From positions 62,001 through 126,000 of the forward strand of contig CAVTZY010000023.1 of the NCBI GenBank assembly GCA_963739235.1: DNA of 64,000 nt, read 5' to 3'. This DNA comes from JAFNAG01 sp963739235. Its GTDB lineage: Bacteria > Acidobacteriota > UBA6911. The position numbers and the translations under genes are program-made. Shown piece by piece: positions 25,100-34,228 of the stretch (its first letter is position 1; each line of letters starts with the position of its first letter). Under the pieces are notes generated by a model. That model was not told the origin of the DNA and made no database searches. It saw only the letters and a list, made by a program, of their open reading frames with translations.

Positions 25100-27838
25100 T
25101 CATTCGACGCGAAGGGCGGTCATGGGATCGGCAATCGCTTTTCTTGCAGGGACCAGGACGGCCAGGATCGCTACGCAAATCCAGAGCATCGAAATGGCCG
25201 CGTAGGAGATTGGATCCAGGGGACTCACTCCATGCAGCCGATTGACGAGCAGACGGGCTAATGCTATGGCGCAAGGGAGGCCAAGTGTCAAACCAACAAG
25301 GACCGTGGCTATTCCTTCGCGAAAGACAAGCTTCATTATATTGGATTGCGGCGCTCCCAGCGCCAGACGAATTCCAAACTCACGACTGCGTCGTGCGACC
25401 GAATAGGAAATGACTCCGTACAACCCCACGCTGGCCAGCAGCAGAGCCAGACCGCCGAAACACGAGAGAATGAATGCGGTTGAGCGTTCTCGTGAAAGCG
25501 CCAATCGCATTTCCGCCGACAGCGGTCGAACCCCTCGCACCTTGGCTTCGGGACCAAAGCTCTCAAAGACCTTGCGAATCTGATTGATCATCGAGTTTGG
25601 ATTGCCTTCAATTCTCACATGCAGCTTGCTGGCGCCGCCCTCACTATAGCCGAGCTGGGCCGGTGTAAAATAGATATACGGCTTTGGGCCGTTCCAAACC
25701 CTGGAGTATCCAGCATCCTTGACCACCCCCACGACCTCATAGATTTGTTCAGGATTTTTACGCACGTCATTGAGGCTTTTGCCAACCTGGAGCCGTTTGC
25801 CCAAGGGATTGAGGCCGGGCCAGAACTGGCGAGCCATCGTTTCATTGATAATCACAGTGCCGGCTGAAGCAGTGCGGTCGTCGTAGTCGGTGAAATCGCG
25901 CCCTTGAACCATCGGGATCTGGAGGGTTTTAAAATACCCCGGGGAAATGGCGTTGCTGTCAATCCAGCGATAGGCGCCGTTTGCGGCGATCGATTGCTCT
26001 GTACGAACCATCTGGTAGCCTCCGTTGCCCATTTCCGGCGGCGCATCCGAAGCCCAGCTTGCTGCAAGCACGCCAGGCAGCGCGCTGATCCGCTCGATCA
26101 CTGTCTGGCGATAGCCGACATTCTTTTTATTATTGAATCCGTAACCGGGAGCGCCGGGATGTACAACCAGCACGTTGGTATTAAATCCCGGATCAGCCGT
26201 TTCGAAACGCGCAAGAACCTTGATAAACAATCCTGCGCCGATGAGCAAAATAAAGGAAAGCATTACCTGAGCCACTACCAGAATCCGGCGCCAGCGCGGT
26301 CCGGCGCCTCCGCGCAAGAAGCCTTGCTCCCTGAGTGTTGCGGTAATCTCAAGCCGGGAGCCCAACAAGGCGGGCGCGAGCGCAAATATCAGGTTTGCAA
26401 AAATTGCGATGGAAACGGCAATGGCAAAAATCCTCGGCTCGAAAACAAGTTCGAGATCGCGCAATGCGTCCATGGGACCCTGGCCAAGAGAGCTCTCCAA
26501 AGCCGGCAGACACTGCAGGGTTGCCCTCCATACGGCAAAACTCGCCGCCAACGAAATGGTCGAGAGAACCAACGATTCCGTAAGGAGTTGTCGGGCTACC
26601 CGGAAACGGCTTGCGCCAACTGCAAGACGGGTGGCGATTTCGCGCTGGCGCGCAGAATTCCTGGCCAGCAAGAGGCTGCCGACGTTTGCGCAGCATATCA
26701 GGAGGATGCAACCTGCCGCGACAAACAGAATATTTATGGAAAAAATCGTGTTTTCGTTCATCCGACGAGGGCTGGCAAGTGGATGCAGCTGGATTGTCCA
26801 TCCATCCTCGGTTAGAGAGCCATCTGCGTGCGCCCCCCAGGACCTTCTCGAATCGGCAAAGGCTTTGCTGAGCTGGTTGGAGACGAAATTCATCCGCGCC
26901 TGCGCCTGTTTCAGCGAAACGCCGGGCTTGAGCCGCCCGATAACGTTAAGGAATCGTTTGTTCCGCTGTTCGAAAAGATCGGAATACATCGGCTCGTTTT
27001 CAAGATGGAGAGCGCGCTTAAACATGGGTAGAGGAATCCAGATGTCACGATAAGCACCGCCGTAATCGATATCCCGAAAACGCCTGGGAGCGACTCCTAC
27101 GATGGTGAGCAGTTCGCCGTTGAGCTTCATCGTTTGCCCAACAGCCGCGGGATTGGCTCCAAATATGCGCTGCCAGAGGCGATAGCTGATTATCGTGGCC
27201 GAATGATCTCCGTGCAACTGATCCTCCTCAGGCAGGAATGCACGGCCCGCAGCCATTTTGAGCCCCAGCACATCAAAGAAGTTCGCCGAGATCGCCTTCC
27301 CCGACAGATTTTCCGAATGATCCGAATCCCATAAATCGAATCCAAACACGTCAACGGCTGCTGCTCCGGAAAAGACCTGATTGTCATTCCTGAGGTCGAT
27401 ATAGTCCAGGTAGGATGAAGAAGGAATGACCGCCAGCTGCTTCGGCTGGAGGACAGGCAAGGGACGAAAAATGAGCTGGTCGATGATGCTGACGACAGCG
27501 GTATTGGCGCCAATCCCAAACGCCAGCACCAGCACTGCTAGAATTGTGAATCCAGGATTGTGAATCAACTGGCGCAGCGCATAACGCAAATCCTGCCGCG
27601 ATTCATCAAAGAGGCGGAAGCCGCGAGATTCGCGACACTCTTCCTTTGTCTGATCGACGCCGCCAAAATCACGCAAGGCTGCTCTGCGGGCTTCGCGTGG
27701 ATTCATACCGGCTTTGATGTTGTCTTTGATTTGACAGGCGAGATGAAAGCGCAGCTCTTCATGCATTTCCCTCTCTAGAAGATTTCTGCGCCAGAGTGCA
27801 TGAAGCACAGAGATTCCCGGTAGGCGGAACATCGGCAT
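25100..27838 (-). CDS. Second ADOP-type ABC permease
   Basis: 912 residues, same architecture as the first ADOP but clearly diverged: N-terminal LLEREMHEELRFHLACQIKD, first helix FTILAVLVLAFGIGANTAVV, middle FtsX block LLARNSARQREIATRLAVGA, C-terminal SREFGIRLALGAPQSNIMKL and LVPARKAIADPMTALRVE. It follows its own PadR gene with an 8-base gap on the minus strand. Whether both ADOPs form one complex or respond to different signals cannot be told from sequence. Confidence 0.93.
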   Translation of the reverse strand: MPMFRLPGISVLHALWRRNLLEREMHEELRFHLACQIKDNIKAGMNPREARRAALRDFGGVDQTKEECRESRGFRLFDESRQDLRYALRQLIHNPGFTILAVLVLAFGIGANTAVVSIIDQLIFRPLPVLQPKQLAVIPSSSYLDYIDLRNDNQVFSGAAAVDVFGFDLWDSDHSENLSGKAISANFFDVLGLKMAAGRAFLPEEDQLHGDHSATIISYRLWQRIFGANPAAVGQTMKLNGELLTIVGVAPRRFRDIDYGGAYRDIWIPLPMFKRALHLENEPMYSDLFEQRNKRFLNVIGRLKPGVSLKQAQARMNFVSNQLSKAFADSRRSWGAHADGSLTEDGWTIQLHPLASPRRMNENTIFSINILFVAAGCILLICCANVGSLLLARNSARQREIATRLAVGASRFRVARQLLTESLVLSTISLAASFAVWRATLQCLPALESSLGQGPMDALRDLELVFEPRIFAIAVSIAIFANLIFALAPALLGSRLEITATLREQGFLRGGAGPRWRRILVVAQVMLSFILLIGAGLFIKVLARFETADPGFNTNVLVVHPGAPGYGFNNKKNVGYRQTVIERISALPGVLAASWASDAPPEMGNGGYQMVRTEQSIAANGAYRWIDSNAISPGYFKTLQIPMVQGRDFTDYDDRTASAGTVIINETMARQFWPGLNPLGKRLQVGKSLNDVRKNPEQIYEVVGVVKDAGYSRVWNGPKPYIYFTPAQLGYSEGGASKLHVRIEGNPNSMINQIRKVFESFGPEAKVRGVRPLSAEMRLALSRERSTAFILSCFGGLALLLASVGLYGVISYSVARRSREFGIRLALGAPQSNIMKLVFREGIATVLVGLTLGLPCAIALARLLVNRLHGVSPLDPISYAAISMLWICVAILAVLVPARKAIADPMTALRVE

Positions 27839-27846
27839 TGTCCCTG

Positions 27847-28182
27847 TTATGGAGTTTCGAGTACACAGTTTACTGCCGCAGAGAGCCGTTCCCAGCTCTC
27901 CGTTTCATTCGCAAGCCGCCTGCGCCCTTCTTTGGTCAAACGATAATACTTTGCTCGCCGGCTGTTTTCCGAAGCGCCCCATTCATATTCGATCCAGCCT
28001 TTCCGCTCGAGGCGATACAAAGCGGGATAGAGTGAGCCCTGGCGAACTCGCAGAACGTCTTTTGTAACCTGCTGAATGCGCAGGGAAATGCCGTAGCCAT
28101 GGATCGGTTCCAAAGCAACGGTTTTAAGAATGAGCATATCGAGAGTTCCCTGCAAAAGATCCGGGTCGTGCTGTTCGGCCAT
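27847..28182 (-). CDS. PadR-family regulator of second ADOP
   Basis: 111 residues, ATG at 28182 preceded on the minus strand by AAGGAG. PadR winged helix: DLLQGTLDMLILKTVALEPI, VRQGSLYPALYRLERKGWIE, RRAKYYRLTKEGRRRLANE. Partner of the downstream ADOP. A 19-bp dyad lies just upstream and overlaps the RBS region, suggesting autorepression. Confidence 0.92.
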   Translation of the reverse strand: MAEQHDPDLLQGTLDMLILKTVALEPIHGYGISLRIQQVTKDVLRVRQGSLYPALYRLERKGWIEYEWGASENSRRAKYYRLTKEGRRRLANETESWERLSAAVNCVLETP

Positions 28183-28190
28183 CGCATTCT

Positions 28191-28241
28191 CCTTGATAAT
28201 CTAGGAGAGAATTTAATTGCCGCTCTCCTAGCATGTCAAGG
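28191..28241. promoter_or_regulatory. Candidate PadR operator of the second unit
   Basis: CTAGGAGAG (28201-28209) and CTCTCCTAG (28223-28231) form a perfect 9-bp dyad; extended to 19 bp per arm (28191-28209 and 28223-28241) 16 positions still pair. Directly upstream of, and overlapping the leader of, the padR gene. Confidence 0.6.
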
Positions 28242-28390
28242 ATAAATGGCGGCAAATACCGCTTTGAGCATGGCCACTGCAAGTCCTTCCTTGCGCAGCA
28301 TGGCAAAAGCTTGGCACCGAGCGAGATGATCCCCGCGATTCCTAAAGGGATTTATCTATAGCAGCGAAAAATGGAAGAAGAACCTAGAGG

Positions 28391-28444
28391 GAAACGTGGA
28401 CACCCATTTTTTGCATCTTTGATGGGTGTCCACATTCTCTGTGA
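28391..28444. repeat. Palindromic dispersed element, copy 3 (best copy)
   Basis: GTGGACACCCA (28396-28406), then TTTTTTGCATCTTTGA, then TGGGTGTCCAC (28423-28433), with GAAAC before and ATTCTCTGTG after. Arms are exact reverse complements over 11 bp, so a single strand folds into a hairpin. Confidence 0.9.
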
Positions 28445-28494
28445 ACGAATTCACCGCGCGCGCGGAATCATCGACTAAGTATAACGAATGAAAA

Positions 28495-28575
28495 CAAATG
28501 TGGACAAATGTGGACACCCATCGTTTTGGTGCATCTTTGATGGGCATCTTTGATGGGTGTCCACATTCTCTGCTA
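28495..28575. repeat. Palindromic dispersed element, copy 4
   Basis: Arms at 28510-28520 and 28554-28564, with a GCATCTTTGATGG block duplicated in the loop and an extra partial left arm (ATGTGGACAA) just before. Followed by ATTCTCTGC as in copy 3. Confidence 0.85.
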
Positions 28576-28606
28576 CAGGTAAGAAAAACAGCCTGCCGTT
28601 GTGTAA

Positions 28607-28650
28607 GATGTGGACATCCATTATTTTGAATTGGAATAGTGTGTGTCCAA
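28607..28650. repeat. Palindromic dispersed element, copy 5 (degenerate)
   Basis: GATGTGGACATCCATTATTT resembles the left half with one change; the right arm is reduced to GTGTGTCCAAG. Confidence 0.5.
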
Positions 28651-28655
28651 GATTT

Positions 28656-29657
28656 CTATTTATCTGGATGCTTCAAATTCGCTTTCGCCCAGCGCTCGAT
28701 CGCGCGGAATCCCAGGAATTCGGCATAGTTCTCGGTGATGTCCCAGGCGCTTATCCCCGGCAATGAAGGAAACCACATCGACTCGGCTCTGATTTGGATC
28801 TTCTCCACGATTTCCGCTGAGTCTTTCGGCGACATTCTGGTAAACAAGCGCCCAATGTCGTCCGGCTGAGGCACATCAGGCAAGAGAGGCAGCCATGCTC
28901 GCATGGTAACGGAGACGTTTTCGGAAAAAACCTCGTGCTCCCTGCTTGACCCCGCAGGCCAGATGGCGGCCCGTGCTTCGTTCGTCTGAAATTGATCGTG
29001 GTGAAGCTGCCCGCTCCGACCCGCAAAAACTTCGCAAATATATCGCGGCGAGGCGGAACGCCGTCTCGCCTCAAGATCCCAAGCGATCCCGTAGTTGCGC
29101 CAAAGGCGCTCTCGGACTATCTGCGAGCCCGGAAAAGGATGGCGCAGGTCGAAGTGAACAGTGGGATCGAGGTCGACCGCCACGTCTTCGGGATCAGCGT
29201 CCGGAGGCAACTGCGCGGCGTACTCCGCTATCTCTTGCCGGATCTCATCGATTTCCTCGTGCCAGGCAACATACCGCATGAGCATGTAATCTAGGAGAGT
29301 CTCTCCGTCTCGCGAGGTGATTTCGGTGCTCGTAATGCGAAGCAGGGGCAGGTCGGCCGACTTGCAGAGCCGGTTCTTGATCGCATCCCGCTCCATGGTG
29401 GATGGGTCCTGCAGGTGGTGGATGCCGTCAAATTCGACCGCGAAGGCGGCGATGTCTTCCTTCGTCACCACGAAGTCGAAATGGGCTCGCGAGAGAAACT
29501 TGAAGTCACGCTCGGACAGATATTCGCCGGGATCGTTGCCAATCGCGTCCTCCAGCCGGACTTTCGGATAGATCTTATATCCCTTCCGGGAAAGCTGGCG
29601 AAGCAGAACGGTGTGTACTTCAGGTTCCCGGAAGTAAAGAATCTTTCGCTTGTGCAT
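28656..29657 (-). CDS. DUF2726-like nuclease-fold protein
   Basis: 333 residues; ATG at 29657 chosen because homology starts at MHKRKILYFREPEVH, while the upstream in-frame stretch is low-complexity Arg-rich. Residues about 10-130 resemble DUF2726, a restriction-endonuclease-like (PD-(D/E)XK) domain: YKIYPKVRLEDAIG, HFDFVVTKEDIAAFAVEFDG, RDAIKNRLCKSADLPLLRI. The C-terminal 200 residues are not recognised. Together with the genes on its right, all on the minus strand, it may form a defence or DNA-processing cluster. Function not established. Confidence 0.65.
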   Translation of the reverse strand: MHKRKILYFREPEVHTVLLRQLSRKGYKIYPKVRLEDAIGNDPGEYLSERDFKFLSRAHFDFVVTKEDIAAFAVEFDGIHHLQDPSTMERDAIKNRLCKSADLPLLRITSTEITSRDGETLLDYMLMRYVAWHEEIDEIRQEIAEYAAQLPPDADPEDVAVDLDPTVHFDLRHPFPGSQIVRERLWRNYGIAWDLEARRRSASPRYICEVFAGRSGQLHHDQFQTNEARAAIWPAGSSREHEVFSENVSVTMRAWLPLLPDVPQPDDIGRLFTRMSPKDSAEIVEKIQIRAESMWFPSLPGISAWDITENYAEFLGFRAIERWAKANLKHPDK

Positions 29658-29706
29658 CGGAACACCTGACCCGTGCTCGACCGAGGGCGCGGAACGGCCC
29701 CGCGGA

Positions 29707-29886
29707 CTATTTCTTCTCAGTGCCGCCTGTCTTATCCGGTGGCGGTGGTGGCGGGACGTATCCCCTCTCGTCCTTCTTTGGCGGCGGCGGGGGCACGTAC
29801 CCGCCCTCAACTGATTCGATGAAACCCGTACGGCCCCGTGTATCCGTGGTGCTTTGAGAACCCGCACCTTGGTTTTTCTTAGCCAT
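29707..29886 (-). CDS. Small proline-rich protein
   Basis: 59 residues from ATG at 29886. Two near-identical proline runs (GYVPPPPPKKDERGYVPPPP) separated by charged residues, and a basic N-terminus (MAKKNQGAGS). No known domain. Its start overlaps the end of the following upstream gene by 8 bases, so it is probably translated with that membrane protein. The repeat could act as a flexible linker or a binding site for a partner. Confidence 0.55.
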   Translation of the reverse strand: MAKKNQGAGSQSTTDTRGRTGFIESVEGGYVPPPPPKKDERGYVPPPPPPDKTGGTEKK

Positions 29887-30292
29887 GTCTAGCTCCCAGG
29901 TTGTAAATGGCAAATACCGCGATTGCCACTAAGCCCACTACAAACAAAACTCCGCTAAGAAGGTTCAGTACCTTGGTGGCGCAGGCCATGGCCCCGCCCG
30001 GTTGGCGCTGTAGCTGATCCGAATCGATTTGATCGATTGCCTTTCGCAGTGCTTTCCCGCTCGTATAGTATGACCACAGCACCAGAGCAATGCTGAGACA
30101 CCAACACATCCATGCGGCGAGGAGTATTCCCTGGTGGATTATCTTCCCCGGCCCGATGACTTTGTCTATGAATATCAGCGAAACGGCAAATGCGCCGCCC
30201 GAGAGCGACAAGACTGACTTGTCATAGTCCTCCTGGGCTTTCTGTCCGGCGAGTACAAGGTGTTGTCGATACTGAGAGAGCGAGTCCTCCAT
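29879..30292 (-). CDS. Small membrane protein of unknown function
   Basis: 137 residues if started at ATG 30292 (MEDSLSQYRQH), preceded on the minus strand by AGAGGG; in-frame starts further upstream (30322, 30415) are possible. Three or four hydrophobic segments: SVLSLSGGAFAVSLIFIDKV, GILLAAWMCWCLSIALVLWS, VLNLLSGVLFVVGLVAIAVF. A charged loop with KALRKAIDQIDSDQLQRQ lies between the second and third. Family not recognised. Upstream neighbour of the proline-rich gene with overlap. Confidence 0.6.
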   Translation of the reverse strand: MEDSLSQYRQHLVLAGQKAQEDYDKSVLSLSGGAFAVSLIFIDKVIGPGKIIHQGILLAAWMCWCLSIALVLWSYYTSGKALRKAIDQIDSDQLQRQPGGAMACATKVLNLLSGVLFVVGLVAIAVFAIYNLGARHG

Positions 30293-30511
30293 AGAACCCT
30301 CTTTCCGCACTTTAGCGGCCATGAATCTCCGTGAATTGCACGACGTTTCTCCGATGGCCGCCTGGTATCTTTCGATCTGGATGGCTTTTATACCACCGGG
30401 ATCCCGACTTGTCACCGTAAACGGGAGGTCTAGCCGAGATAGGGTTTAGCAAATTCGCGCGGCAAGATATTCACGAGGAAAGCATCCGAATCACCTCCCG
30501 ATCGGCGATGC

Positions 30512-31471
30512 TCAACTGAGCTCTTTTGCTAGATGCTGCAAGGCGCTCAATGAGATAACCCGAAGCCCCCGAAGTCCGAGCCGATAACAGTCGTTCTGCC
30601 AAGCCCACTGAGCGACTCCGTTGTTCACCTTGTCTGCAACTCCCCTATCGCGAGCGACGATAAGAAACCAAAATTCACCGGCTGCAGTGTCGGACTTCCT
30701 GGCTGTGGCATAGGTCTCGATGTATTCCTTTATCGCCCGTTCATCTTCCGCTTTTAATCCATTTGGGCCGCAGTCGTACTTGCAGTCCCAAACAACAAAG
30801 TAGGGATTAGCGCCCAATGACTGAGCATACATGACCAGGGATCGTGGCAGCATGCCAATGCCATCGGGTACGCGCTCAAGAGGACGCTTGTGGCCCAATT
30901 GCTCAACGCCAAAGCCGATCCGGGAGAATTCCGCAGCCGCGTCGTCTTCAAGGGATGCAGGGCTCGGCATAATTGTTGGAGGCGCGATCTCTATAGCAGG
31001 CGGCGGTGTGGCAAACACAACTGACTCTTTGACATAACGGTGCCCATGGCTCTCAGGTGGCAGGATATAGAGGCTTCTTCTCGAAAAATATACGTCCTGT
31101 AGAGGCTCACGCCAAGAATCACCCCTCGGTCCACTGAACCAATCCTGTTTGATATCTTGGATATTCGTCAGTTCGATCCTGATAGGATATGCCTCACTTC
31201 CTGGGCCGGGTTCAAGGCCGAAGGGCGCCGACGAATCATCGTAATAGACACCACGATCGCTCCCAATGACAGCCCTGAAGTGAGCGTAGGGGCCCGTGAT
31301 CGCCAATATTTCAGTGCCAGCGATGAATCCGAGTTCCTGGAGGCGCGCTCGAGCGGAAGACCAATTATTTCCTCCCATCGGGAGACCCCAGATCGCATTC
31401 CTCCTCCCAACAATCCAGTGATCTTGTTTGCCGTTCAAAAGGAAAATGGAATTACGTCGTGCGCTCATCAT
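30512..31471 (-). CDS. PUA/EVE-like domain fused to PD-(D/E)XK nuclease domain (putative)
   Basis: 319 residues. The N-terminal 140 residues (HWIVGRRNAIWGLPMGGNNW, GTEILAITGPYAHFRAVIGS) look like a PUA-superfamily/EVE-type modified-base reader by general pattern. Residues 185-290 carry a plausible PD-(D/E)XK nuclease core: IGFGVEQLG, VPDG (Asp 203), FVVWDCKYDCG (Asp 229, Lys 231) and WFLIVARD. A reader domain joined to a nuclease is the layout of modification-dependent restriction enzymes. Both assignments are by eye and no similarity search was run. A Pro-rich linker (APPTIMPSPAS) joins the two parts. Confidence 0.5.
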   Translation of the reverse strand: MMSARRNSIFLLNGKQDHWIVGRRNAIWGLPMGGNNWSSARARLQELGFIAGTEILAITGPYAHFRAVIGSDRGVYYDDSSAPFGLEPGPGSEAYPIRIELTNIQDIKQDWFSGPRGDSWREPLQDVYFSRRSLYILPPESHGHRYVKESVVFATPPPAIEIAPPTIMPSPASLEDDAAAEFSRIGFGVEQLGHKRPLERVPDGIGMLPRSLVMYAQSLGANPYFVVWDCKYDCGPNGLKAEDERAIKEYIETYATARKSDTAAGEFWFLIVARDRGVADKVNNGVAQWAWQNDCYRLGLRGLRVISLSALQHLAKELS

Positions 31472-31806
31472 GTCTCCTCGGTGTGCTTCCCACCAGACAA
31501 CATCGCTTCTGCAGATCCAATTTTGACCTATCTTAACATGGATTGAAGTATCAGAAAATTATGGGAAATCCGGGGACGGTCTTTTGATGTATAACGCAAT
31601 CGTTAGGCGAGGATGCAGCAAGACAAAGCCAGCGTTGCTGCTGGCTTTGGGATTACGTGATTTGTATAAGGTTTTCCCCAATCTTCTGCTTGTCCTCCAC
31701 GCACACTGGCAGGTAATCGCACCACGAACACCATTTCCCGGATGTCCATAGATATGGCGGCCCCAATTTCGATGGGGAAGGTACTTTGGCTTTCTTAAAT
31801 GCTCGG
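31472..31806. other. Gene-free stretch
   Basis: About 335 bases between the putative nuclease gene and a doubtful small minus-strand gene. No convincing coding frame, repeat or hairpin seen. Confidence 0.4.
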
Positions 31807-32097
31807 TTATGCCAGCCGAGCGTAACGCAGACACGGTTGTCTGAATCCCTCGTACTCTAGCTCATCGCTCACGACGGCCGTATTATCGTCAATCATAACG
31901 AAAGCCGTTTTTCCACGGAAAGGTCCAGCTGAGCGAAGGATCTCCCCATCTTCAAATGCGAGCTCCATTAATTTCCAGGAAGCGTCAGCAGAAACCTGAG
32001 TCGCCACTATACTTCGGTGCGCCCTTATCCATGCGAGACCATGACCGAGTCTAATGCCAGCTTTAATTGCTCGAAGGCAAAAGTGGACACCCACCAT
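31807..32097 (-). CDS. Hypothetical protein, 5' end provided by palindromic element
   Basis: About 96 residues; unrecognised. Possible native part begins around ATQVSADASWKLMELAFEDG and includes GKTAFVMIDDNTAVVSDELE and GFRQPCLRYARLA. The apparent start codon lies inside element copy 6 (32080-32128), so either the element supplies the start or the gene was truncated by it. Weak evidence of coding; no RBS seen. Confidence 0.3.
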   Translation of the reverse strand: MVGVHFCLRAIKAGIRLGHGLAWIRAHRSIVATQVSADASWKLMELAFEDGEILRSAGPFRGKTAFVMIDDNTAVVSDELEYEGFRQPCLRYARLA

Positions 32098-32128
32098 TCT
32101 TTGCCTTTTTGATGGGTGTCCATATTCT
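32080..32128. repeat. Palindromic dispersed element, copy 6
   Basis: GTGGACACCCA at 32083-32093 and TGGGTGTCCAT at 32113-32123 around CCATTCTTTGCCTTTTTGA. Last base of the right arm differs. Confidence 0.8.
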
Positions 32129-32229
32129 TTCCATATGCTTCCAAGTTCTCCCGGATCCTTAAGAAAATTCGGCTCAAATCCGTGGACGGGCCGTTAGGTA
32201 TATTAGATCTATTGCGACGAGGTATCCTC

Positions 32230-32697
32230 ATGAGTGAAGTCAGATTGAACATCCTGGATGCCAGCCGGGCTCTCTGTGGCACGATTCACGGGAGCGTGGC
32301 CGATGCTGCCATTGCGGGGCTGTCCACTGAACCGGTGACTATCGAGGAATTGCAGGATGCTATGGCTCGGTTCATCAAACCAGTCAACGATTTCCGACCT
32401 TTTGCAGCGTTTGACGCTGGTACCAACAGCGAGCCGTGGGACGCCGGGACTATCTTCATCGATCTGGCCGCACGCATCGTGGCCACCGAATCGTCCTATC
32501 GTATGCCGTCAGCCGAAGGACGAGTCCAATACCACGACGGTGTGCAGGCAACCGATGTGTGGTTGCCGTATCGGGCGCCTGAGGATTGGCTGTTTGTTAA
32601 TTCCGTGGCTCAATATGAGGGTATCCTTCATCGACGGCGCGCTAAACGCAGAGTGCAGGCCGAAATTCTGACACCTGGACGGCTCAGAGATGGATAA
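32230..32697 (+). CDS. Hypothetical protein upstream of nucleotidyltransferase
   Basis: 155 residues from ATG 32230, with GAGGT at 32219-32223. Not recognised: MSEVRLNILDASRALCGTIH, VTIEELQDAMARF, DAGTIFIDLAARIVATESSY. Composition is normal and acidic, no membrane segment. It lies 188 bases before a nucleotidyltransferase gene on the same strand; a functional link is possible but not shown. Confidence 0.55.
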   Translation: MSEVRLNILDASRALCGTIHGSVADAAIAGLSTEPVTIEELQDAMARFIKPVNDFRPFAAFDAGTNSEPWDAGTIFIDLAARIVATESSYRMPSAEGRVQYHDGVQATDVWLPYRAPEDWLFVNSVAQYEGILHRRRAKRRVQAEILTPGRLRDG

Positions 32698-32885
32698 CGA
32701 TTTTCCGTGATCCTTGTATCGCGCGCGGTGATTGGGAAGGGGAAGAGCATCGTTGGAAACGGTAACTCCGGCGCAGACATTTCGATCCCCGCTCAAGGCG
32801 TTGTCCGTGGATTCTCCTGTGGGAGTCAGGATCAGGTGATATACTGTGTTGCATGTCGGGCGCGCTGTCATACAGAGCATTTGCC

Positions 32886-33437
32886 ATGGCAATGGAACTG
32901 GTCGAGCGGCGTTTGCGGAAGGTGACGGCTGCGCTGGATGCGGCGAGTATCCGTTATGCCGTGATCGGCGGAAATGCGGTGGCTCTCTGGATCGCCAAAG
33001 CCGATCCCTCTGCGACGAGAACAACTAAGGACGTCGATCTTCTCGTCGAACGCTCGGACTTGGACCGAATCAGCCAGGTAATGCACGAGCTTGGATTTGA
33101 GAAGCAGGAGTTGCGCAGACTCGTCTTGTTCGTCGATCCGGAGGCACCAAGCCGCAGGTCCGGCATTCATCTGGTCTGGGCGGGAGAGAAAGTGCTCCCA
33201 TCCTACGCGCACGCCGCACCGACTCTCACCGAGACGGTCCGCGACCCGGAGGGATTCTGGGTACTGGATTTGCCCGCTCTGGTGGGCATGAAGCTCACTT
33301 CTTTGCGCGATATAGACAAGGTTCACATCGCCGATCTGCTGCGCGTCAACATGGTCAGCGAGAGACTGCGCGGGTCGCTGCCGCCGGATTTGCGTCGGCG
33401 CTTGGAGGATATCGAGTCTACCCTCGAGGATGAGTGA
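32886..33437 (+). CDS. Nucleotidyltransferase-superfamily protein
   Basis: 183 residues; ATG 32886 (MAMELVERRLRKV) preferred over 32853. N-terminal ASIRYAVIGGNAVALWIAK and TRTTKDVDLLVERSDL give the GG ... DxD pattern of Pol-beta-like nucleotidyltransferases. PALVGMKLTSLRDIDKVHIA near the C-terminus is typical of the AbiEii/DUF-type stand-alone members, where it helps fold the domain. Could be a toxin-type NTase or an inactive relative; no antitoxin-like small gene overlaps it, in contrast to the pair at 20600-21351. Confidence 0.7.
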   Translation: MAMELVERRLRKVTAALDAASIRYAVIGGNAVALWIAKADPSATRTTKDVDLLVERSDLDRISQVMHELGFEKQELRRLVLFVDPEAPSRRSGIHLVWAGEKVLPSYAHAAPTLTETVRDPEGFWVLDLPALVGMKLTSLRDIDKVHIADLLRVNMVSERLRGSLPPDLRRRLEDIESTLEDE

Positions 33438-33739
33438 CGAGCGCGGCCTGCTCGCAATGTGCCGGCTGCCCCTGTCGGTCTCCATAAATAAATCGCAAGC
33501 AAATCCTAAATGGTTTCTCATGAGCTATCGCAATTTCACGCCCCGCGCCAAAATATAAATCCGCACCGGAGGCGTTGGCACCCACTGTGAAAACCGGGGA
33601 CGCTCACGAATGGCACGAAGATAAGGAAATTGATCCCAACTTTGCGGAACTCCATGATCACCCGACCTGGACCTGATCCTCGACCTGGACTTGAACAATG
33701 CCGCCCAAGCCGGACATTGTCGAACATGACGTTCAGCGA
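33438..33739. other. Spacer with decayed IS3 3' end
   Basis: No independent gene seen. The right part merges with the decayed end of the IS3-type transposase on the minus strand; the left part shows nothing recognisable. Confidence 0.35.
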
Positions 33740-34165
33740 ATCCTCTCCCCGCTGATGATAACGCCTCCTCGAACTCGACCGGTGATTGGTAGCGAGTGCT
33801 GAGCGCAAACGTCGGCCATTGTGCACGTTTTCACGGAATTTGCCGATTGCTCGCAATAGGTGGTCGAGGTTGCGATATCTCCGGCCATCGACCTCCTCCT
33901 GCTTGAGGGTCTTCATGAACGACTCCGCCCTGGCATTGTTATAGCGGTTGCCGACGCGGCTCTTGCTGATTTGAATGCCGTGCCGTTGCAGCACGGCCAC
34001 ATAGTCGGAGCACGCATATTAAGTCCCCCGGTCGGAATGATGGATCATTCCCGGCTCGGGATTCCGTTCCGCCAAAGCTATTTCCAGCGCTCGCAGAGCG
34101 AGGATCGTGGCAAGGCGCCGCTCGATCGCCCAGCCGACGACACGACGCGAATGGGAAAGAGGTTT
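33740..34165 (-). pseudogene. IS3-family integrase (OrfB) remnant
   Basis: Minus-strand reading: VVGWAIERRLATILALRALE, then PEPGMIHHSDRG, an in-frame TAA where Gln is expected, YACSDYVAVLQRHGIQISKS, RYNNARAESFMKTLKQEEVD and, after a frameshift near 33795, RYQSPVEFEEALSSAGRG. These are the rve-type integrase core motifs (HSDRGxQY; NxxxESFxxTLKxE) of IS3/IS2 transposases with the second Asp and the Glu visible. At least two lesions and no N-terminal part: dead. Confidence 0.8.
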
Positions 34166-34228
34166 GTGTCATTCGTGGCTGCTACTGAATTTTCCAGGCA
34201 GGTCCCTACGCGCGAGGGAACGGGGAGT

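Larger units (their letters stand above)
28242..28655. other. Gene-free stretch with three palindromic elements
   Basis: About 410 bases with no supported gene. It holds element copies 3, 4 and a degenerate 5, and is more AT-rich than its surroundings. The DUF2726-type gene on its right ends at the edge of copy 5. Confidence 0.6.
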
